From assembly GCF_904848625.1 (NCBI RefSeq), contig NZ_CAJHCP010000005.1:186001-250000 (forward strand): a stretch of DNA of 64,000 nucleotides, in the 5' to 3' direction. The DNA is from Paraburkholderia metrosideri. Lineage in GTDB: Bacteria; Pseudomonadota; Gammaproteobacteria; Burkholderiales; Burkholderiaceae. The notes under the pieces were generated by a model, which was not told the DNA's origin, did not search any database, and worked only from the letters and a program-made list of their open reading frames with translations. Made by a program: the position numbers and the translations under genes. This document shows, in pieces, positions 45,210 through 54,761 of the stretch. Numbering within the stretch: position 1 is the stretch's first letter; the number at the start of each line of letters is the position of its first letter.

Positions 45210-46346
45210 ATGGAAATCCGTTCCGATCGCAGTGGAGGAAGTCCCGCTGGGGGACGTTCGATCGAAGTGGATTTTTTTCGCGGCCTGGTATTGATCGTCA
45301 TCGTGCTAGACCATATGCCGGGCAGCACGCTATCGCATCTGATGTTGCACGCGTACGCGATGTGCGATTCGGCTGAAGTGTTCGTGTTTCTCGGCGGCTA
45401 TGCATCGGCGGCGGCGTATACAGCGGTGCTGGCGGGCCGCGGCGAGAACGCGGCGAAAATGCGGTTCGTCAGACGTTGCTGGGAAATCTATCGCGCGTAT
45501 TTGTTGACGGCGGTGCTGACGCTGGTATCGGGCGCGCTCCTTGCACTGTTGCATCTGAATCCGCCAATGGTCGAGTTGAGCGGCTGGCCGCCATTCGCAG
45601 GTCAACCGCTGCGCCAGGCGTTCGACATCGCGCTATTGCGGCGTCAACCGTATCTGTCGAGCGTGCTGCCCATGTACGTGATTTTTGCGTTGTGCGTGCC
45701 GTTCGTCGTGCCGCTTGCGCGCCGCTCGTCGCTGCTGGCGCTGGCATCGAGCGTGACGATCTGGGCGTTCGCGCGGCCGCTGGCCTCGTTATTCAGCATT
45801 GACGACATGTCCGACTGGGCCTTTAATCCGTTTGCGTGGCAACTGATGTTCGTGTTCGGTGTGCTGAGTCGCGTGCAGCCTGTCAGCGAGCGTTTTCAGA
45901 CAAGTGATGCCGCGCGTTGGCTCACGCGTGCCGCGGTCGTCGCCGCGCTGACCTTTGCAATCGTCAAACTTTTCGTGCTGACGCAACCGTTGCCCGGCAC
46001 GCTTAAACAGAACCTGTCGGTGGATCGCGTGATCAACTTCGTCGTCATCGCGTGGCTGGCTGCGCAACTGGTGCGCATGGGCAGCGTTGCGTGGCTCGCG
46101 CAGCGCTTGCCGGCGGTCGTGACAGTCGGGCGCACGGGCCTCGTCTGTTTTGTCGCCGGCACGCTCGTGTCGCTGATCGTCGATACCGCTACGCCTCATA
46201 TGTTTCATGGCTTTCGCGGCGTGCTGGTCGGACTTGGCGGCGATCTGGTTGCGATCGGCGCGGTGCTGATGATCGCGCGCGGCTGGAGCGGCTGGAAAGG
46301 ACAACAATCGGCAGCGCCTGCCAACCACGGCGCGGGTGCCGGATGA
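45210..46346 (+). CDS. opgC: OpgC-family membrane protein
   Basis: 378 residues. After a short polar N-terminus comes RSIEVDFFRGLVLIVIVLDH (about 19-38), the OpgC N-terminal signature, then about 10 membrane segments ending near residue 365. In enteric bacteria OpgC adds succinyl groups to periplasmic glucans (osmoregulated). Here no opgGH glucan-synthesis genes are close, so the acceptor is open and the symbol only marks the family. Start ATG 45210 has a weak ribosome site. Its stop overlaps the start of the tannase-like gene (ATGA at 46343-46346), making the two translationally coupled. Confidence 0.8.
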   Translation: MEIRSDRSGGSPAGGRSIEVDFFRGLVLIVIVLDHMPGSTLSHLMLHAYAMCDSAEVFVFLGGYASAAAYTAVLAGRGENAAKMRFVRRCWEIYRAYLLTAVLTLVSGALLALLHLNPPMVELSGWPPFAGQPLRQAFDIALLRRQPYLSSVLPMYVIFALCVPFVVPLARRSSLLALASSVTIWAFARPLASLFSIDDMSDWAFNPFAWQLMFVFGVLSRVQPVSERFQTSDAARWLTRAAVVAALTFAIVKLFVLTQPLPGTLKQNLSVDRVINFVVIAWLAAQLVRMGSVAWLAQRLPAVVTVGRTGLVCFVAGTLVSLIVDTATPHMFHGFRGVLVGLGGDLVAIGAVLMIARGWSGWKGQQSAAPANHGAGAG

Positions 46347-48019
46347 CGGTGCGATGGCACCGTTCACGTTCGACAATCGAGGAGCGGACGCTCGTCTTGA
46401 TGATGGCCGTCGCGGCGTCTTTGTGTGTCGTCGCTGATCCCGTATTTGCTGCGTCCGAAGGTGCACCGCTCAGCCTGCATTGCGCGGAACTGGCCGGCGC
46501 CGTGTTGCCCCCCGAACTCATCGCATTGCCGAGCGCAGGCGCGCAGATCGACAGCGCGGCGATGGTCGGCGCGACCGCGCCAGGCAATCAGCAAGGCGGC
46601 GAGTATTGCCGCATCACTGGCCGCATCAAGGCGCTCGAAGCGACCACGCCCGATATCCGTTTCGATCTGAATCTGCCGCGCCGCTGGAACGGGCGGGCGC
46701 TGCAGATTGGCGGCGGCGGTTACAACGGCGTAGTGGTGAGCGGCACAGGTGTGATGCCGTTTTCACCGGACCGTGCACCGCTTGCGCAAGGTTATGCGAC
46801 GTTCGGCGACGACTCGGGGCATGTCGGCGATTCGTCGCTGGCGGTGTTCGGTCTGGTCGACGAAGCCGTGACGAATTTCGGCTATGCCCATCTGAAGAAA
46901 ACCCATGACGTCGCGCTTGCGCTGATTCAGCGCGCTTATGGCAAGCCGCCGCAGCGGATGTATTTTGCCGGCGGCTCGACCGGTGGCCGCGAAGGCTACA
47001 CCGTGATGCAGCGCTATCCTGACGATTACGACGGCGTGATCGCGAATTCTCCCGCGTTGAATTTTTCCGGCGTGCGATTGCTTGGTGTGAAGCTCGGTCA
47101 CGCGGAATATGCGACACATGGTGGCTTTATTCCGCCGCCGTTGCTGGAACATGTTTATCAACGCACGCTCGAGGTTTGCGACCGGCTCGACGGTGCGGCG
47201 GATGGCATAGTCAGCAATGTCGAAGCTTGCCGCAAGCAGGAACCGGTAATCATCGATTCACTACGTTGCACCGCCGATTCACCGTCCACCAACGAGTGCC
47301 TCACCGATGCGCAACTCGCCACGTTATTCGTGATGCGCGACGGCCTGACGTTGCCCTACAAACTGGCGTGGGACATTGGCGGCTATCGTGGCTACAACCT
47401 CTTTCAGGGCACGCATCTGACCGGGCTGCTTGGACTCGCGCATCAACCGGAACGTTTGCCCGTACCGACTTTCTTCGGCAATGGCTACCTGTTCGCGCAA
47501 GGCGACGGCTATGTCCGCTACTTCGTCACACGTGATGCAAATTTCGATTCGCTGAAATTCGATCCGCAAAATCCGGGCAAATATGTCGCGCAACTGGTCG
47601 CGCTGTCGCAGACAATCGGTGCAATGAACCCCGACCTGTCGCGCTATATCGCGCACGGCGGCAAGCTCATCACGCTGCAAGGTCTCGCCGATGAGGTCAT
47701 CAGCCCTAACCAGACAATCGGCTATTACGAAGCATTGATCGACCGCTTCGGCACGGATCAGGTGAACGGCTTCATGCGCCTTTATATGGTGCCGGGTTTT
47801 CAACACGGCGGCGGCGTGTTCATTCCTTCGGTCGATTTGCTGGGTGCGCTCGACAACTGGGTCACCCACGACGTCGCACCCGAAACGTTGACGGCCACCG
47901 ATATCGCGCCAGCGACGAATGGACGCTCGCGTCCGTTATGCCGTTACCCGCTGTTTCCGCGTTATGCCGGCAAAGGGAATGTGAATCTCGCCGGAAGTTT
48001 TACGTGCGTGGAGCCGTGA
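46343..48019 (+). CDS. Tannase/feruloyl-esterase-family protein, exported
   Basis: 558 residues. Signal-type segment (about 16-37, VLMMAVAASLCVV...FAA) followed by a hydrolase with the nucleophile elbow GGSTGGRE (Ser212), a family C-rich lid and a calcium-binding-like loop, CDRLDGAADGIVSNVEAC. The late DEVISPNQTIGYYEA (Asp) and MVPGFQHGGG (His) complete the triad. Members hydrolyse gallate or ferulate esters of plant polysaccharides and tannins, or related esters, in the periplasm or outside. The 4-base overlap with opgC suggests a role tied to a surface glycan or glucan ester, or chance operon order. Terminator-like hairpin downstream serves the opposite gene. Confidence 0.85.
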   Translation: MTVRWHRSRSTIEERTLVLMMAVAASLCVVADPVFAASEGAPLSLHCAELAGAVLPPELIALPSAGAQIDSAAMVGATAPGNQQGGEYCRITGRIKALEATTPDIRFDLNLPRRWNGRALQIGGGGYNGVVVSGTGVMPFSPDRAPLAQGYATFGDDSGHVGDSSLAVFGLVDEAVTNFGYAHLKKTHDVALALIQRAYGKPPQRMYFAGGSTGGREGYTVMQRYPDDYDGVIANSPALNFSGVRLLGVKLGHAEYATHGGFIPPPLLEHVYQRTLEVCDRLDGAADGIVSNVEACRKQEPVIIDSLRCTADSPSTNECLTDAQLATLFVMRDGLTLPYKLAWDIGGYRGYNLFQGTHLTGLLGLAHQPERLPVPTFFGNGYLFAQGDGYVRYFVTRDANFDSLKFDPQNPGKYVAQLVALSQTIGAMNPDLSRYIAHGGKLITLQGLADEVISPNQTIGYYEALIDRFGTDQVNGFMRLYMVPGFQHGGGVFIPSVDLLGALDNWVTHDVAPETLTATDIAPATNGRSRPLCRYPLFPRYAGKGNVNLAGSFTCVEP

Positions 48020-48170
48020 GACCAGGGTGTTTTGCAACAAGTGGCTGGGCGCGTCGCTCCAATGAAAAAACTGCGCAAGTGTTGAAAAAGCGATCGGGTC
48101 CTGTAAGCGGGTTCTATTTCTACATGAGCCTTAACCTCAACGTCGAGCAGTGGCGATGACCGCAATGAAA

Positions 48171-48203
48171 AGGGCGGACCGCCACGTCTGACGGTTCCGC
48201 CCT
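48171..48203 (-). terminator. Terminator for the glycine-rich protein gene
   Basis: AGGGCGGA (48171-48178) pairs with TCCGCCCT (48196-48203), extended by CCG/CGG with a bulge. Read on the minus strand, it is followed by TTTTCATT. It lies about 85 bp after the stop of the gene at 48286 and also separates it from the tannase-like gene. Confidence 0.7.
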
Positions 48204-48285
48204 GCAGCGCACTTCACATCAGGCTCAATCGCACTGCCGCATTTCGAATGGCACTCACTGCGCGATCAATCCGATCAACACGCCA

Positions 48286-48714
48286 TTACTGACCGTTCTG
48301 CATCGTGCCCGGGTTGCCGTTCACGTTATTACCGGTGCCGGTACGCGTACCGTTGTTCATGCCGTTGCTCATGCTGCCGCCGGAGCCGCTCATCGACGGG
48401 CTATTCGGCGTGGCACCCGTGCCTGTGCCCATGCCGCCGCCAGTGCCGGTCACGCCCGGTGAGCCATAGCCGGAACTGTTCGGCGCCCGCATCGAACCGG
48501 TGCCGACGCCCGGTGTGGCCGTGCCGCCTGCGCCACCGGTCGTGCCGCCGCCAGCGCCCACGCCATTGCCCGCCGAACCTCCACCCGCACCTGCGCCAGC
48601 GCCAGCACCCCCAGCGCCACCCGCGCCTCCACCACCCCCTGCTTGTGCATACGCACCGCCCGACAGCGCCATCACGAGTGCCGAAGCCAGAACCGCCCTG
48701 GTCACGTGTTTCAT
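48286..48714 (-). CDS. Glycine-rich exported protein of unknown function
   Basis: 142 residues. A signal peptide (MKHVTRAVLASALVMALSGGAYA) is followed by a low-complexity stretch of G, A, T, N and S. Early part reads GGGGGAGGAGGAGAGAGAGG; the rest alternates GTG, MSGSG and NGM units. No cysteine or fold motif is evident; it may be a structural or surface-associated protein, or disordered. The start has a strong ribosome site (ggaggtgg). The Gly-rich repeat is DNA-level variable (GCC/GGC runs), so length may vary between strains. Confidence 0.65.
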   Translation of the reverse strand: MKHVTRAVLASALVMALSGGAYAQAGGGGGAGGAGGAGAGAGAGGGSAGNGVGAGGGTTGGAGGTATPGVGTGSMRAPNSSGYGSPGVTGTGGGMGTGTGATPNSPSMSGSGGSMSNGMNNGTRTGTGNNVNGNPGTMQNGQ

Positions 48715-48976
48715 GGTCCACCTCCATAGAATGGGTTGATCTCACGCAAGCGTCTGTCGCTCGCATGCATGATCTGCCGCAAGCGGTGTGCCTCAGGTGC
48801 CGCGCCGCGTCGGCCGACTCTGTGCGGGGCCAACACAGGGTTCACCCGGAGCGTGCACGTCGAAGCGCTGCAGGCTTTCCCACTTTCCATTACATTGCGG
48901 GGGCGCTTGCATGATCGAAGCGCTTTTCCCAACTTATTTTCCCAACTTAACAACGGTGTCTGCCATCGTCGATTCC

Positions 48977-49903
48977 ATGCAGCCAATCGTCTCGGTCAAG
49001 AATCTGTCGAAAACCTATGCCAGCGGTTTTCATGCGCTGAAAAATATCAATCTGGCGATTAACCAAGGGGAGATCTTTGCGTTGCTCGGGCCTAACGGCG
49101 CGGGCAAAACGACGCTCATCAGCATCATCTGCGGCATTGTCAACGCGAGCGAAGGCAGCGTGACGGTGGACGGCCGCGACATCGCTACCGACTATCGCGG
49201 TGCCCGCTCGCTGATCGGCCTCGTGCCGCAGGAGCTGACCACCGACTCGTTCGAAACCGTCTGGGCCACCGTGTCGTTCAGCCGTGGGCTGTTCGGCAAG
49301 CCGAAGAACCCGGCGTATGTCGAGAAGGTTTTGCGCGACCTGTCGCTGTGGGAGAAGCGCGATAGCAAGATCATCACGCTGTCGGGCGGCATGAAGCGCC
49401 GGGTACTGATCGCCAAGGCGCTCGCGCACGAACCGCGCGTGCTGTTTCTCGACGAACCGACTGCCGGCGTGGACGTCGAGTTGCGGCGCGATATGTGGAA
49501 GTTGGTGCGCGGACTCGCCGAAAGCGGCGTAACGATCATCCTGACTACGCACTACATCGACGAAGCGGAGCAGATGGCCGATCGCATCGGCGTGATTAGC
49601 GGCGGCGAGATCATGCTGGTCGAAGAGAAGACCGAGTTGATGCGCAAGCTCGGCAAGAAACAGTTGACGCTGCAACTGGAAAGCCCGCTCGCGCAGGTGC
49701 CGCCGTCGCTGGCCGGCTATGCGCTGGGTCTGGAGAAGGGCGGCAACGAGTTGATCTATACCTATGAAGGCGAGGGTGGCCGCACCGATATCATCGCGCT
49801 CCTCAAAGCGCTCGATGACGCCGGCATCCGTTTCAAGGACCTGCATACCACGCAGAGTTCGCTTGAAGACATCTTCGTCAGTCTGCTTCGGGGTGGCCAA
49901 TGA
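48977..49903 (+). CDS. ABC-2 type exporter, ATP-binding subunit
   Basis: 308 residues from ATG 48977 ([17 protein letters not shown]). Walker [10 protein letters not shown] (about 38-46), Q-loop LVPQE, signature LSGGMKRR, Walker [11 protein letters not shown] and H-switch TTHYIDEAE, all intact. The longer open frame includes ATG 48911 with a better ribosome site but adds residues not usual in the family. NodI/CcmA-like exporters of this class move drugs, polysaccharides or lipids. The stop overlaps the permease start (ATGA), so it forms a two-gene exporter. Confidence 0.9.
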   Translation: MQPIVSVKNLSKTYASGFHALKNINLAINQGEIFALLGPNGAGKTTLISIICGIVNASEGSVTVDGRDIATDYRGARSLIGLVPQELTTDSFETVWATVSFSRGLFGKPKNPAYVEKVLRDLSLWEKRDSKIITLSGGMKRRVLIAKALAHEPRVLFLDEPTAGVDVELRRDMWKLVRGLAESGVTIILTTHYIDEAEQMADRIGVISGGEIMLVEEKTELMRKLGKKQLTLQLESPLAQVPPSLAGYALGLEKGGNELIYTYEGEGGRTDIIALLKALDDAGIRFKDLHTTQSSLEDIFVSLLRGGQ

Positions 49904-50661
49904 ATATCCATGCAATCCGCGCGATCTACAAGTTCGAGATGGCGCGCACCTGGCGCACGCTGATGCAGAGCATCATCGCGCCGGTCATCTCCACGTCGCT
50001 CTATTTCGTCGTGTTCGGCGCGGCCATCGGCTCGCGGATCAAGGAAGTAGACGGCATCAGTTATGGCTCGTTCATCGTGCCGGGTCTGATCATGTTGTCG
50101 CTGCTGTCGCAGAGCATTTCGAATGCGTCGTTCGGCATCTATTTTCCGCGCTTTACCGGCACGATTTACGAGTTGTTGTCCGCACCGGTTTCGTATCTGG
50201 AGATCGTGGTGAGTTATGTCGGCGCGGCGGCCACCAAATCAATTCTGCTCGGCTTGATCATTCTCGCCACGGCGGGCCTATTCGTGCCGCTGCAAGTGCA
50301 GCATCCGTTCTGGATGATTCTGTTTCTCGTGTTGACGGCGGTGACGTTCAGTCTGCTCGGGTTCATCATCGGTATCTGGGCGGATAGTTTCGAGAAGCTG
50401 CAACTCGTGCCATTGCTGATCATCACGCCATTGACCTTTCTGGGCGGCAGCTTCTATTCGGTCAACATGCTTCCCGAGTTCTGGCGCGTCGTCACGCTGT
50501 TCAATCCGATCGTTTATCTGGTCAGCGGTTTTCGCTGGAGTTTCTTCGGACTCGCCGATGTGAATGTGGGTATCAGCCTCGCGATGACCGCACTGTTTCT
50601 CGCGGTGTTTCTGCTGATTGTCGGCTGGATATTCAGAACGGGTTATCGGCTGAAAAGCTGA
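49900..50661 (+). CDS. ABC-2 type exporter, permease subunit
   Basis: 253 residues, six membrane segments. The N-terminal [20 protein letters not shown] precedes [20 protein letters not shown] (segment 1), and the C-terminal part has [22 protein letters not shown], a conserved loop of the NodJ/ABC2_membrane family. Works with the preceding ATPase as a dimer of each. Substrate cannot be told from the sequence. Translation is coupled to the ATPase gene by a 4-base overlap. Same direction as the amidase gene 96 bp further on. Confidence 0.9.
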   Translation: MNIHAIRAIYKFEMARTWRTLMQSIIAPVISTSLYFVVFGAAIGSRIKEVDGISYGSFIVPGLIMLSLLSQSISNASFGIYFPRFTGTIYELLSAPVSYLEIVVSYVGAAATKSILLGLIILATAGLFVPLQVQHPFWMILFLVLTAVTFSLLGFIIGIWADSFEKLQLVPLLIITPLTFLGGSFYSVNMLPEFWRVVTLFNPIVYLVSGFRWSFFGLADVNVGISLAMTALFLAVFLLIVGWIFRTGYRLKS

Positions 50662-50757
50662 TGCGCGGGCGTGTCGATCGAACCGCCAGCTTGTGCGCAA
50701 AATCGAACCCGGCATGAGAGACTGACGGACACCCTTACCACGGAGTCGATAGTCATC

Positions 50758-52173
50758 ATGTCCGTTGATTTGAGTCTGATTGAGCGAAGCGCGTGTGAAG
50801 TCGTCGATCTGTTGCGCGAACAGGCCGTGAGTCCGCATGACCTGCTCGACACGCTCGCCGCGCAGGTGGCGCGCGTCGAGTCGCAGGTCAATGCGCTGCC
50901 CACGTTGTGTTTCGAGCGCGCGCACGCGCATGCCGACGCGCTGCTGAAAAAGCCGGTGAGCGAGCGGGGTCTGCTGTGCGGTTTGCCCGTGCCGATCAAG
51001 GATCTGACCGATGTCGCCGGTGTGCGCACCACCCGTGGTTCGCTGGTTTATCGCGACCGGATTCCCGATACGTCGGATGCCGGTGTGAGCCTGCTCGAAG
51101 CGCGCGGTGGCGTGGTGTATGCGAAGTCCAACACGCCGGAGTTCGGCTCGGGCGGCCATACGTATAACGGGGTGTTTGGTATCACGCGCAATCCGTGGGA
51201 TCTGTCGCGTTCGGCGGGCGGTTCGTCCGGCGGCGCGGCGGCCGCGCTCGCGTCGCGCACCGCGTGGGTCGCGCAAGGCTCCGATCTGGCGGGGTCGTTG
51301 CGTACCCCGTCGGCGTTCTGCGGCGTGGTCGGTTTGCGTCCTTCGCCGGGTCGCGTGTCGTATGGCCCGAGCGCGAATCCGTACGACACGCTCGGCATTC
51401 ACGGACCGATGGCGCGCAACGTCACCGACACAGCGTTGTTGCTCGACGCGATGTGCGGTGAAGTCGACGGCGCGCCGTTGTCGCTGCGCGAACCTGCGAC
51501 TTCGTTTCTGGACCATGCGCGCAAAGCACAGCGCCCGGCGCGCGTGGCGTTCAGCGAAGGGCTCGGCATCGCGACGGTCGAGCCGGAGATTCTCGCCATT
51601 TGCCGCAGGACAATGGACCGGTTGACGTCGGAAGGCATCGGCGTCGACGAAAGCGATATCGATCTGAGCGGCGCGAAGCAGGCGTTCCACGCATTGCGCG
51701 GCATCGCCTACGCGACGAATTATGACGAGGTGCTGGCCCAGCACCGCGACGTACTGAACCCGAATGTGATCTGGAACATCGAGTTCGGCCTGCAACTCGA
51801 CAATCAGGCGATGCGCACGGCGCAGCGTACCCGTAGCGCGCTGTTCTACAAGCTGAATGCGCTGCTGCAACGTTATGACGTGCTGATCTGTCCGGCTTCG
51901 ATCGTGCTGCCGTTTCCGGTTGAAATGCGCGACATACGCGACGCGGTCGGCCAGCACTTCGAGACTTACATCGACTGGCTCGCGATCACCTATTCATTGA
52001 CGCTCACCGGCATGCCGGTCATCGCGATTCCGTGCGGGATGAGCGCTAGCGGCTTGCCCGTGGCGATCCAGATTGTCGGCAAGCCGCGTGGCGAGGCGGC
52101 GTTGTTGTCGGCGGCGCGGGCGATCGAGGAGATCATCGGCACGTGGGCTAGCGGAAAGCCGCAGGCGAGTTGA
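50758..52173 (+). CDS. Amidase (amidase signature family)
   Basis: 471 residues. The Ser-cisSer-Lys triad is complete: K81 in PIKDLTD, cis-Ser156 in SAGGSSGGAAAAL, and nucleophile Ser180 in GSDLAGSLRTP. These enzymes hydrolyse amides, amino-acid amides or linear amides from nitriles and cyclic imides in the cytoplasm. Start ATG 50758 (MSVDLSLIERSACEVVDLLRE) matches family length; a weak ribosome-like cggag lies 12 bases upstream. A DUF3830 gene, a family often near amidase or hydantoin-type enzymes, is 2.6 kb away, with two regulators between. Confidence 0.9.
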   Translation: MSVDLSLIERSACEVVDLLREQAVSPHDLLDTLAAQVARVESQVNALPTLCFERAHAHADALLKKPVSERGLLCGLPVPIKDLTDVAGVRTTRGSLVYRDRIPDTSDAGVSLLEARGGVVYAKSNTPEFGSGGHTYNGVFGITRNPWDLSRSAGGSSGGAAAALASRTAWVAQGSDLAGSLRTPSAFCGVVGLRPSPGRVSYGPSANPYDTLGIHGPMARNVTDTALLLDAMCGEVDGAPLSLREPATSFLDHARKAQRPARVAFSEGLGIATVEPEILAICRRTMDRLTSEGIGVDESDIDLSGAKQAFHALRGIAYATNYDEVLAQHRDVLNPNVIWNIEFGLQLDNQAMRTAQRTRSALFYKLNALLQRYDVLICPASIVLPFPVEMRDIRDAVGQHFETYIDWLAITYSLTLTGMPVIAIPCGMSASGLPVAIQIVGKPRGEAALLSAARAIEEIIGTWASGKPQAS

Positions 52174-52240
52174 GCCAGCGCGTGGGCGTTCAGTGCCGAT
52201 GTCCACGAACCCACCACGCCGCATTGCCTAGCAGCGCCAG

Positions 52241-52270
52241 CTGATTTGACGGCTTTCGCCGTCAAATCAG
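52241..52270. terminator. Perfect 13-bp inverted repeat between convergent genes
   Basis: CTGATTTGACGGC, loop TTTC, GCCGTCAAATCAG. It lies 67 bp after the amidase stop and 27 bp after the LuxR gene's stop on the other strand. Without a T-run on either side it may act as a bidirectional stop or an mRNA 3'-end stabiliser. Confidence 0.7.
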
Positions 52271-52297
52271 GTTACGTCGCGTCTTCCACGATCTGAA

Positions 52298-53308
52298 CTA
52301 CGACACATACGCGTGCGCGACGTTGATCAACTGCACGCGATTACGCACGTTGAACAACTGTCGCAAACGGCGCAGATGATAGTCGACGTTATGCGGCGAC
52401 AGCCCAAGGAAATACGCGATTTCCTTGTCCCGCTGTCCCTGTACGACCGCCTTCAGCACCGCGTGCTGCAGCTGGCTCAACGCCACACGCTGTTGCTGCG
52501 CGGGCGCGATACCGATCGCGCTTTTGGCGTGGGTCCAGATGAATTCGTGGATCGTGTGCGCGAACATCAGCGTTTCGGCCACGATCGATTCGGTCATCCA
52601 GCGCGGATTGCCGATCTCCGAGTTGAAGCACAGGCTCGCGCTCAACTCCGGCTCGGGCAGCGGCATCTGCGTGAGAATCCCGCTTTTGCGGCCGGTTGCC
52701 TCCAGCATGTCGATCAGCCCGCTCAGGCGCTCGCTGCGCAGTTGTGCGCGCGGCAGATCGGCGCGCATGTCGGCGGTATTCCACAGCAATGGCATACCGG
52801 TCGGCGACGCGAGTGCCACACGCGGGTCCATGTCGAAATAGCGCTCGCGGAAATAGCGCGTGAGCCAGGTTTGCGATTCGTAGCTGGTCAGCACGAACAT
52901 CGTCTTGTGATGCGCCGACGTGCGCGTGGCCGTATAGCTGAACGACTCGAAGCCCAACTGTTTGATGCGCCGCCGCACGAATTCGATGCGGTCCTGCGCA
53001 TTGTTGAATCGCCCCAGCGGACTGATGAACGGCGCACTACGCCTCGCGGCTGGCGACGGTGTGCCGATTTCCTCCTCGGTGAAGAGCGTGAGAAAACCCG
53101 TGGGCGCCGCACCTGTGGCAGGGCGGCCCGCGCTTCTCGAGGTGCTCGATGCTTCAGCCGCGTGGGCTGACGCCCCCGGTTGCCGCGTGCCGGCCGGGTA
53201 GGCCGGTTGTGCGGACACCGCAGGGTTACAGGCTGCCGATGCGGGCCCGGTTTCGCCTTGCGGCGAGCCAGCCAGCCAATGCGGCAGCGTATCGCATTCG
53301 TGTTCCAT
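52298..53308 (-). CDS. LuxR-family regulator with autoinducer-binding domain (solo)
   Basis: 336 residues from ATG 53308; in-frame starts at 53338 and 53350 lack a ribosome site. A long, probably disordered N-terminal segment (about 1-95, rich in A, S and P) precedes an autoinducer-type domain (about 100-250: GFESFSYTATR, WLTRYFRERYFDMDPRV, LLWNTADMR) and a LuxR-type helix-turn-helix near the C-terminus (LSQLQHAVLKAVVQGQRDKEIAYFLGLS). The YFDMDP motif corresponds to the ligand Y/D pair of LuxR. No luxI lies in the window, so this is a solo sensor of own or foreign acyl-homoserine-lactones or another ligand. Confidence 0.85.
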   Translation of the reverse strand: MEHECDTLPHWLAGSPQGETGPASAACNPAVSAQPAYPAGTRQPGASAHAAEASSTSRSAGRPATGAAPTGFLTLFTEEEIGTPSPAARRSAPFISPLGRFNNAQDRIEFVRRRIKQLGFESFSYTATRTSAHHKTMFVLTSYESQTWLTRYFRERYFDMDPRVALASPTGMPLLWNTADMRADLPRAQLRSERLSGLIDMLEATGRKSGILTQMPLPEPELSASLCFNSEIGNPRWMTESIVAETLMFAHTIHEFIWTHAKSAIGIAPAQQQRVALSQLQHAVLKAVVQGQRDKEIAYFLGLSPHNVDYHLRRLRQLFNVRNRVQLINVAHAYVS

Positions 53309-53488
53309 GAAACGGTAGCTCCGGCGTTCGAAACGCATGAAAGACGACAAGCTGAATGATTAGCTATTTCCCGACATTACGGTAGCCGGTTCCTTGCTAT
53401 CATTTTCGGGTTCTTGCGCCGACCACGACCGACAGGCCGGCTACGCGGGTGCAACAGGTGTTTTCCTTGCATACGGCGTCTCCCTGGG

Positions 53489-54409
53489 ATGAATGTGATG
53501 ACGCGAATTCCAAAGTTGACCACGACGCTTGCTTACGACCGCTATATGGCGGGTCAGAAACTGGTGTCGAGCGTGAATCGCCCGTGGCGGCACCTCGTGC
53601 TGCGCTCGTATCTCGAACCGGATGAGCAGGCGCTTCTGGAAGCTCCCGGCTTGCAGGACCTCACGCTAATGACGCTCGCGAGCGGCGCCGAACACCTCGA
53701 GCGCAATCTGAATGGACGCTGGGAGAGCGCCGATCTGCGCATGGGCGATGTCTGGTTCGTGCCATCCGCACCGATCTCCTGGCGCTGGCATTCGATCAGC
53801 GACGAGCCGCTGTCCACCGTTCACTTGCACGTCGAGCGCAGCCTGATCGACAGTGTTGCCGACCAGATGGAGCTGGGCGGTTCACGTGAACTGGCGTTGA
53901 GCGACGCGATGCAGTTTCGCGATCCGCTCGTTGCCGCCATGCTTGGCGCTTTGCATCGCGCTGCCGGCGACCCCGCCGATTCGCGTCTTTATGCCGACAC
54001 GCTGGTTCACGCGCTCGCGGCCCATCTGCTGCAACATTATTCGCGCGGCCGGCTTGCGCAACGCGCGCTGACTGTGCCGCCCGAACGGCTCGTGCCTCGA
54101 CGGATTCGCCGGGTGACCGACTACATCCGCGCCAATCTTGCCGCCGATCTGGCGATTGCCGATCTGGCCCAGCAGGCGGGCCTAAGCAGTTTTCATTTTG
54201 CGCGCGTGTTTCGCCGCGAGACTGGCGAGACGCCGCACGGCTTCGTGTCGCGCTTGCGGCTCGAAGAAGCGGCGAGGCTGCTGCGCGCCACCCGTCAAAC
54301 CGTGCTGCAAATTGCCATCGCGGTGGGCTTCGAGAGCGCCAGTCATTTCTCCGTGCAGTTCAAGCGTGGCTACGGGATGACGCCGCTGGCCTACCGGCTG
54401 GCAGGATGA
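53489..54409 (+). CDS. AraC/XylS-family transcriptional regulator
   Basis: 306 residues from ATG 53489; ATG 53498 is possible. The N-terminal part (about 30-170) is a cupin-like sensing region (VSSVNRPWRHLVLRSYLEPDEQALL...MGDVWFVPSAPISWRWHS). The C-terminal 100 residues carry two helix-turn-helix units: IADLAQQAGLSSFHFARVFRRETGETPHGFV and VLQIAIAVGFESASHFSVQFKRGYGMTPLAYR, the AraC signature. It diverges from the LuxR gene across 180 bp. A regulator of the nearby amidase or DUF3830 gene is a fair guess, not a finding. Confidence 0.9.
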   Translation: MNVMTRIPKLTTTLAYDRYMAGQKLVSSVNRPWRHLVLRSYLEPDEQALLEAPGLQDLTLMTLASGAEHLERNLNGRWESADLRMGDVWFVPSAPISWRWHSISDEPLSTVHLHVERSLIDSVADQMELGGSRELALSDAMQFRDPLVAAMLGALHRAAGDPADSRLYADTLVHALAAHLLQHYSRGRLAQRALTVPPERLVPRRIRRVTDYIRANLAADLAIADLAQQAGLSSFHFARVFRRETGETPHGFVSRLRLEEAARLLRATRQTVLQIAIAVGFESASHFSVQFKRGYGMTPLAYRLAG

Positions 54410-54761
54410 ACGGCTCGACGGTAGAAACCATGGAGCGGAAAGTACGGACAGGTGCGACTTGCCCGTGCTCCGAACGGAATCACACGCGTCTTGCAGTTTG
54501 CTGTGCATCGCGTGGCTTGCAAACTACGAACTTTCGTGGCGAGCGCGTGGTTGACCCTGGCGTGGCCCGGCCGGACCGGACGGGCTATTTCGCTCGGGTG
54601 GGCATAAGCGCTCGCTGTCCGGTCTAACTGGCCTGACCGGGTGAAACGCAACTGTATCTGTCGGAGCGTTGTACCGGACGACAGAATGATGCGCATCCAG
54701 CGTGGCCCAGCCCGCGTCTGACCGACCATTCCATTTAACCTGTCACCCTGGAACTCCTCCG
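54410..54761. other. Non-coding stretch before the DUF3830 gene
   Basis: 352 bases without a credible gene. Open frames here overlap the 3' end of the AraC gene and have no ribosome site. I see no strong repeat or obvious -35/-10 pair. Confidence 0.45.

Noticed and set aside
54406..54627. 73-codon frame after the AraC gene
   Set aside because: Overlaps the AraC stop, lacks a ribosome site and resembles no protein.
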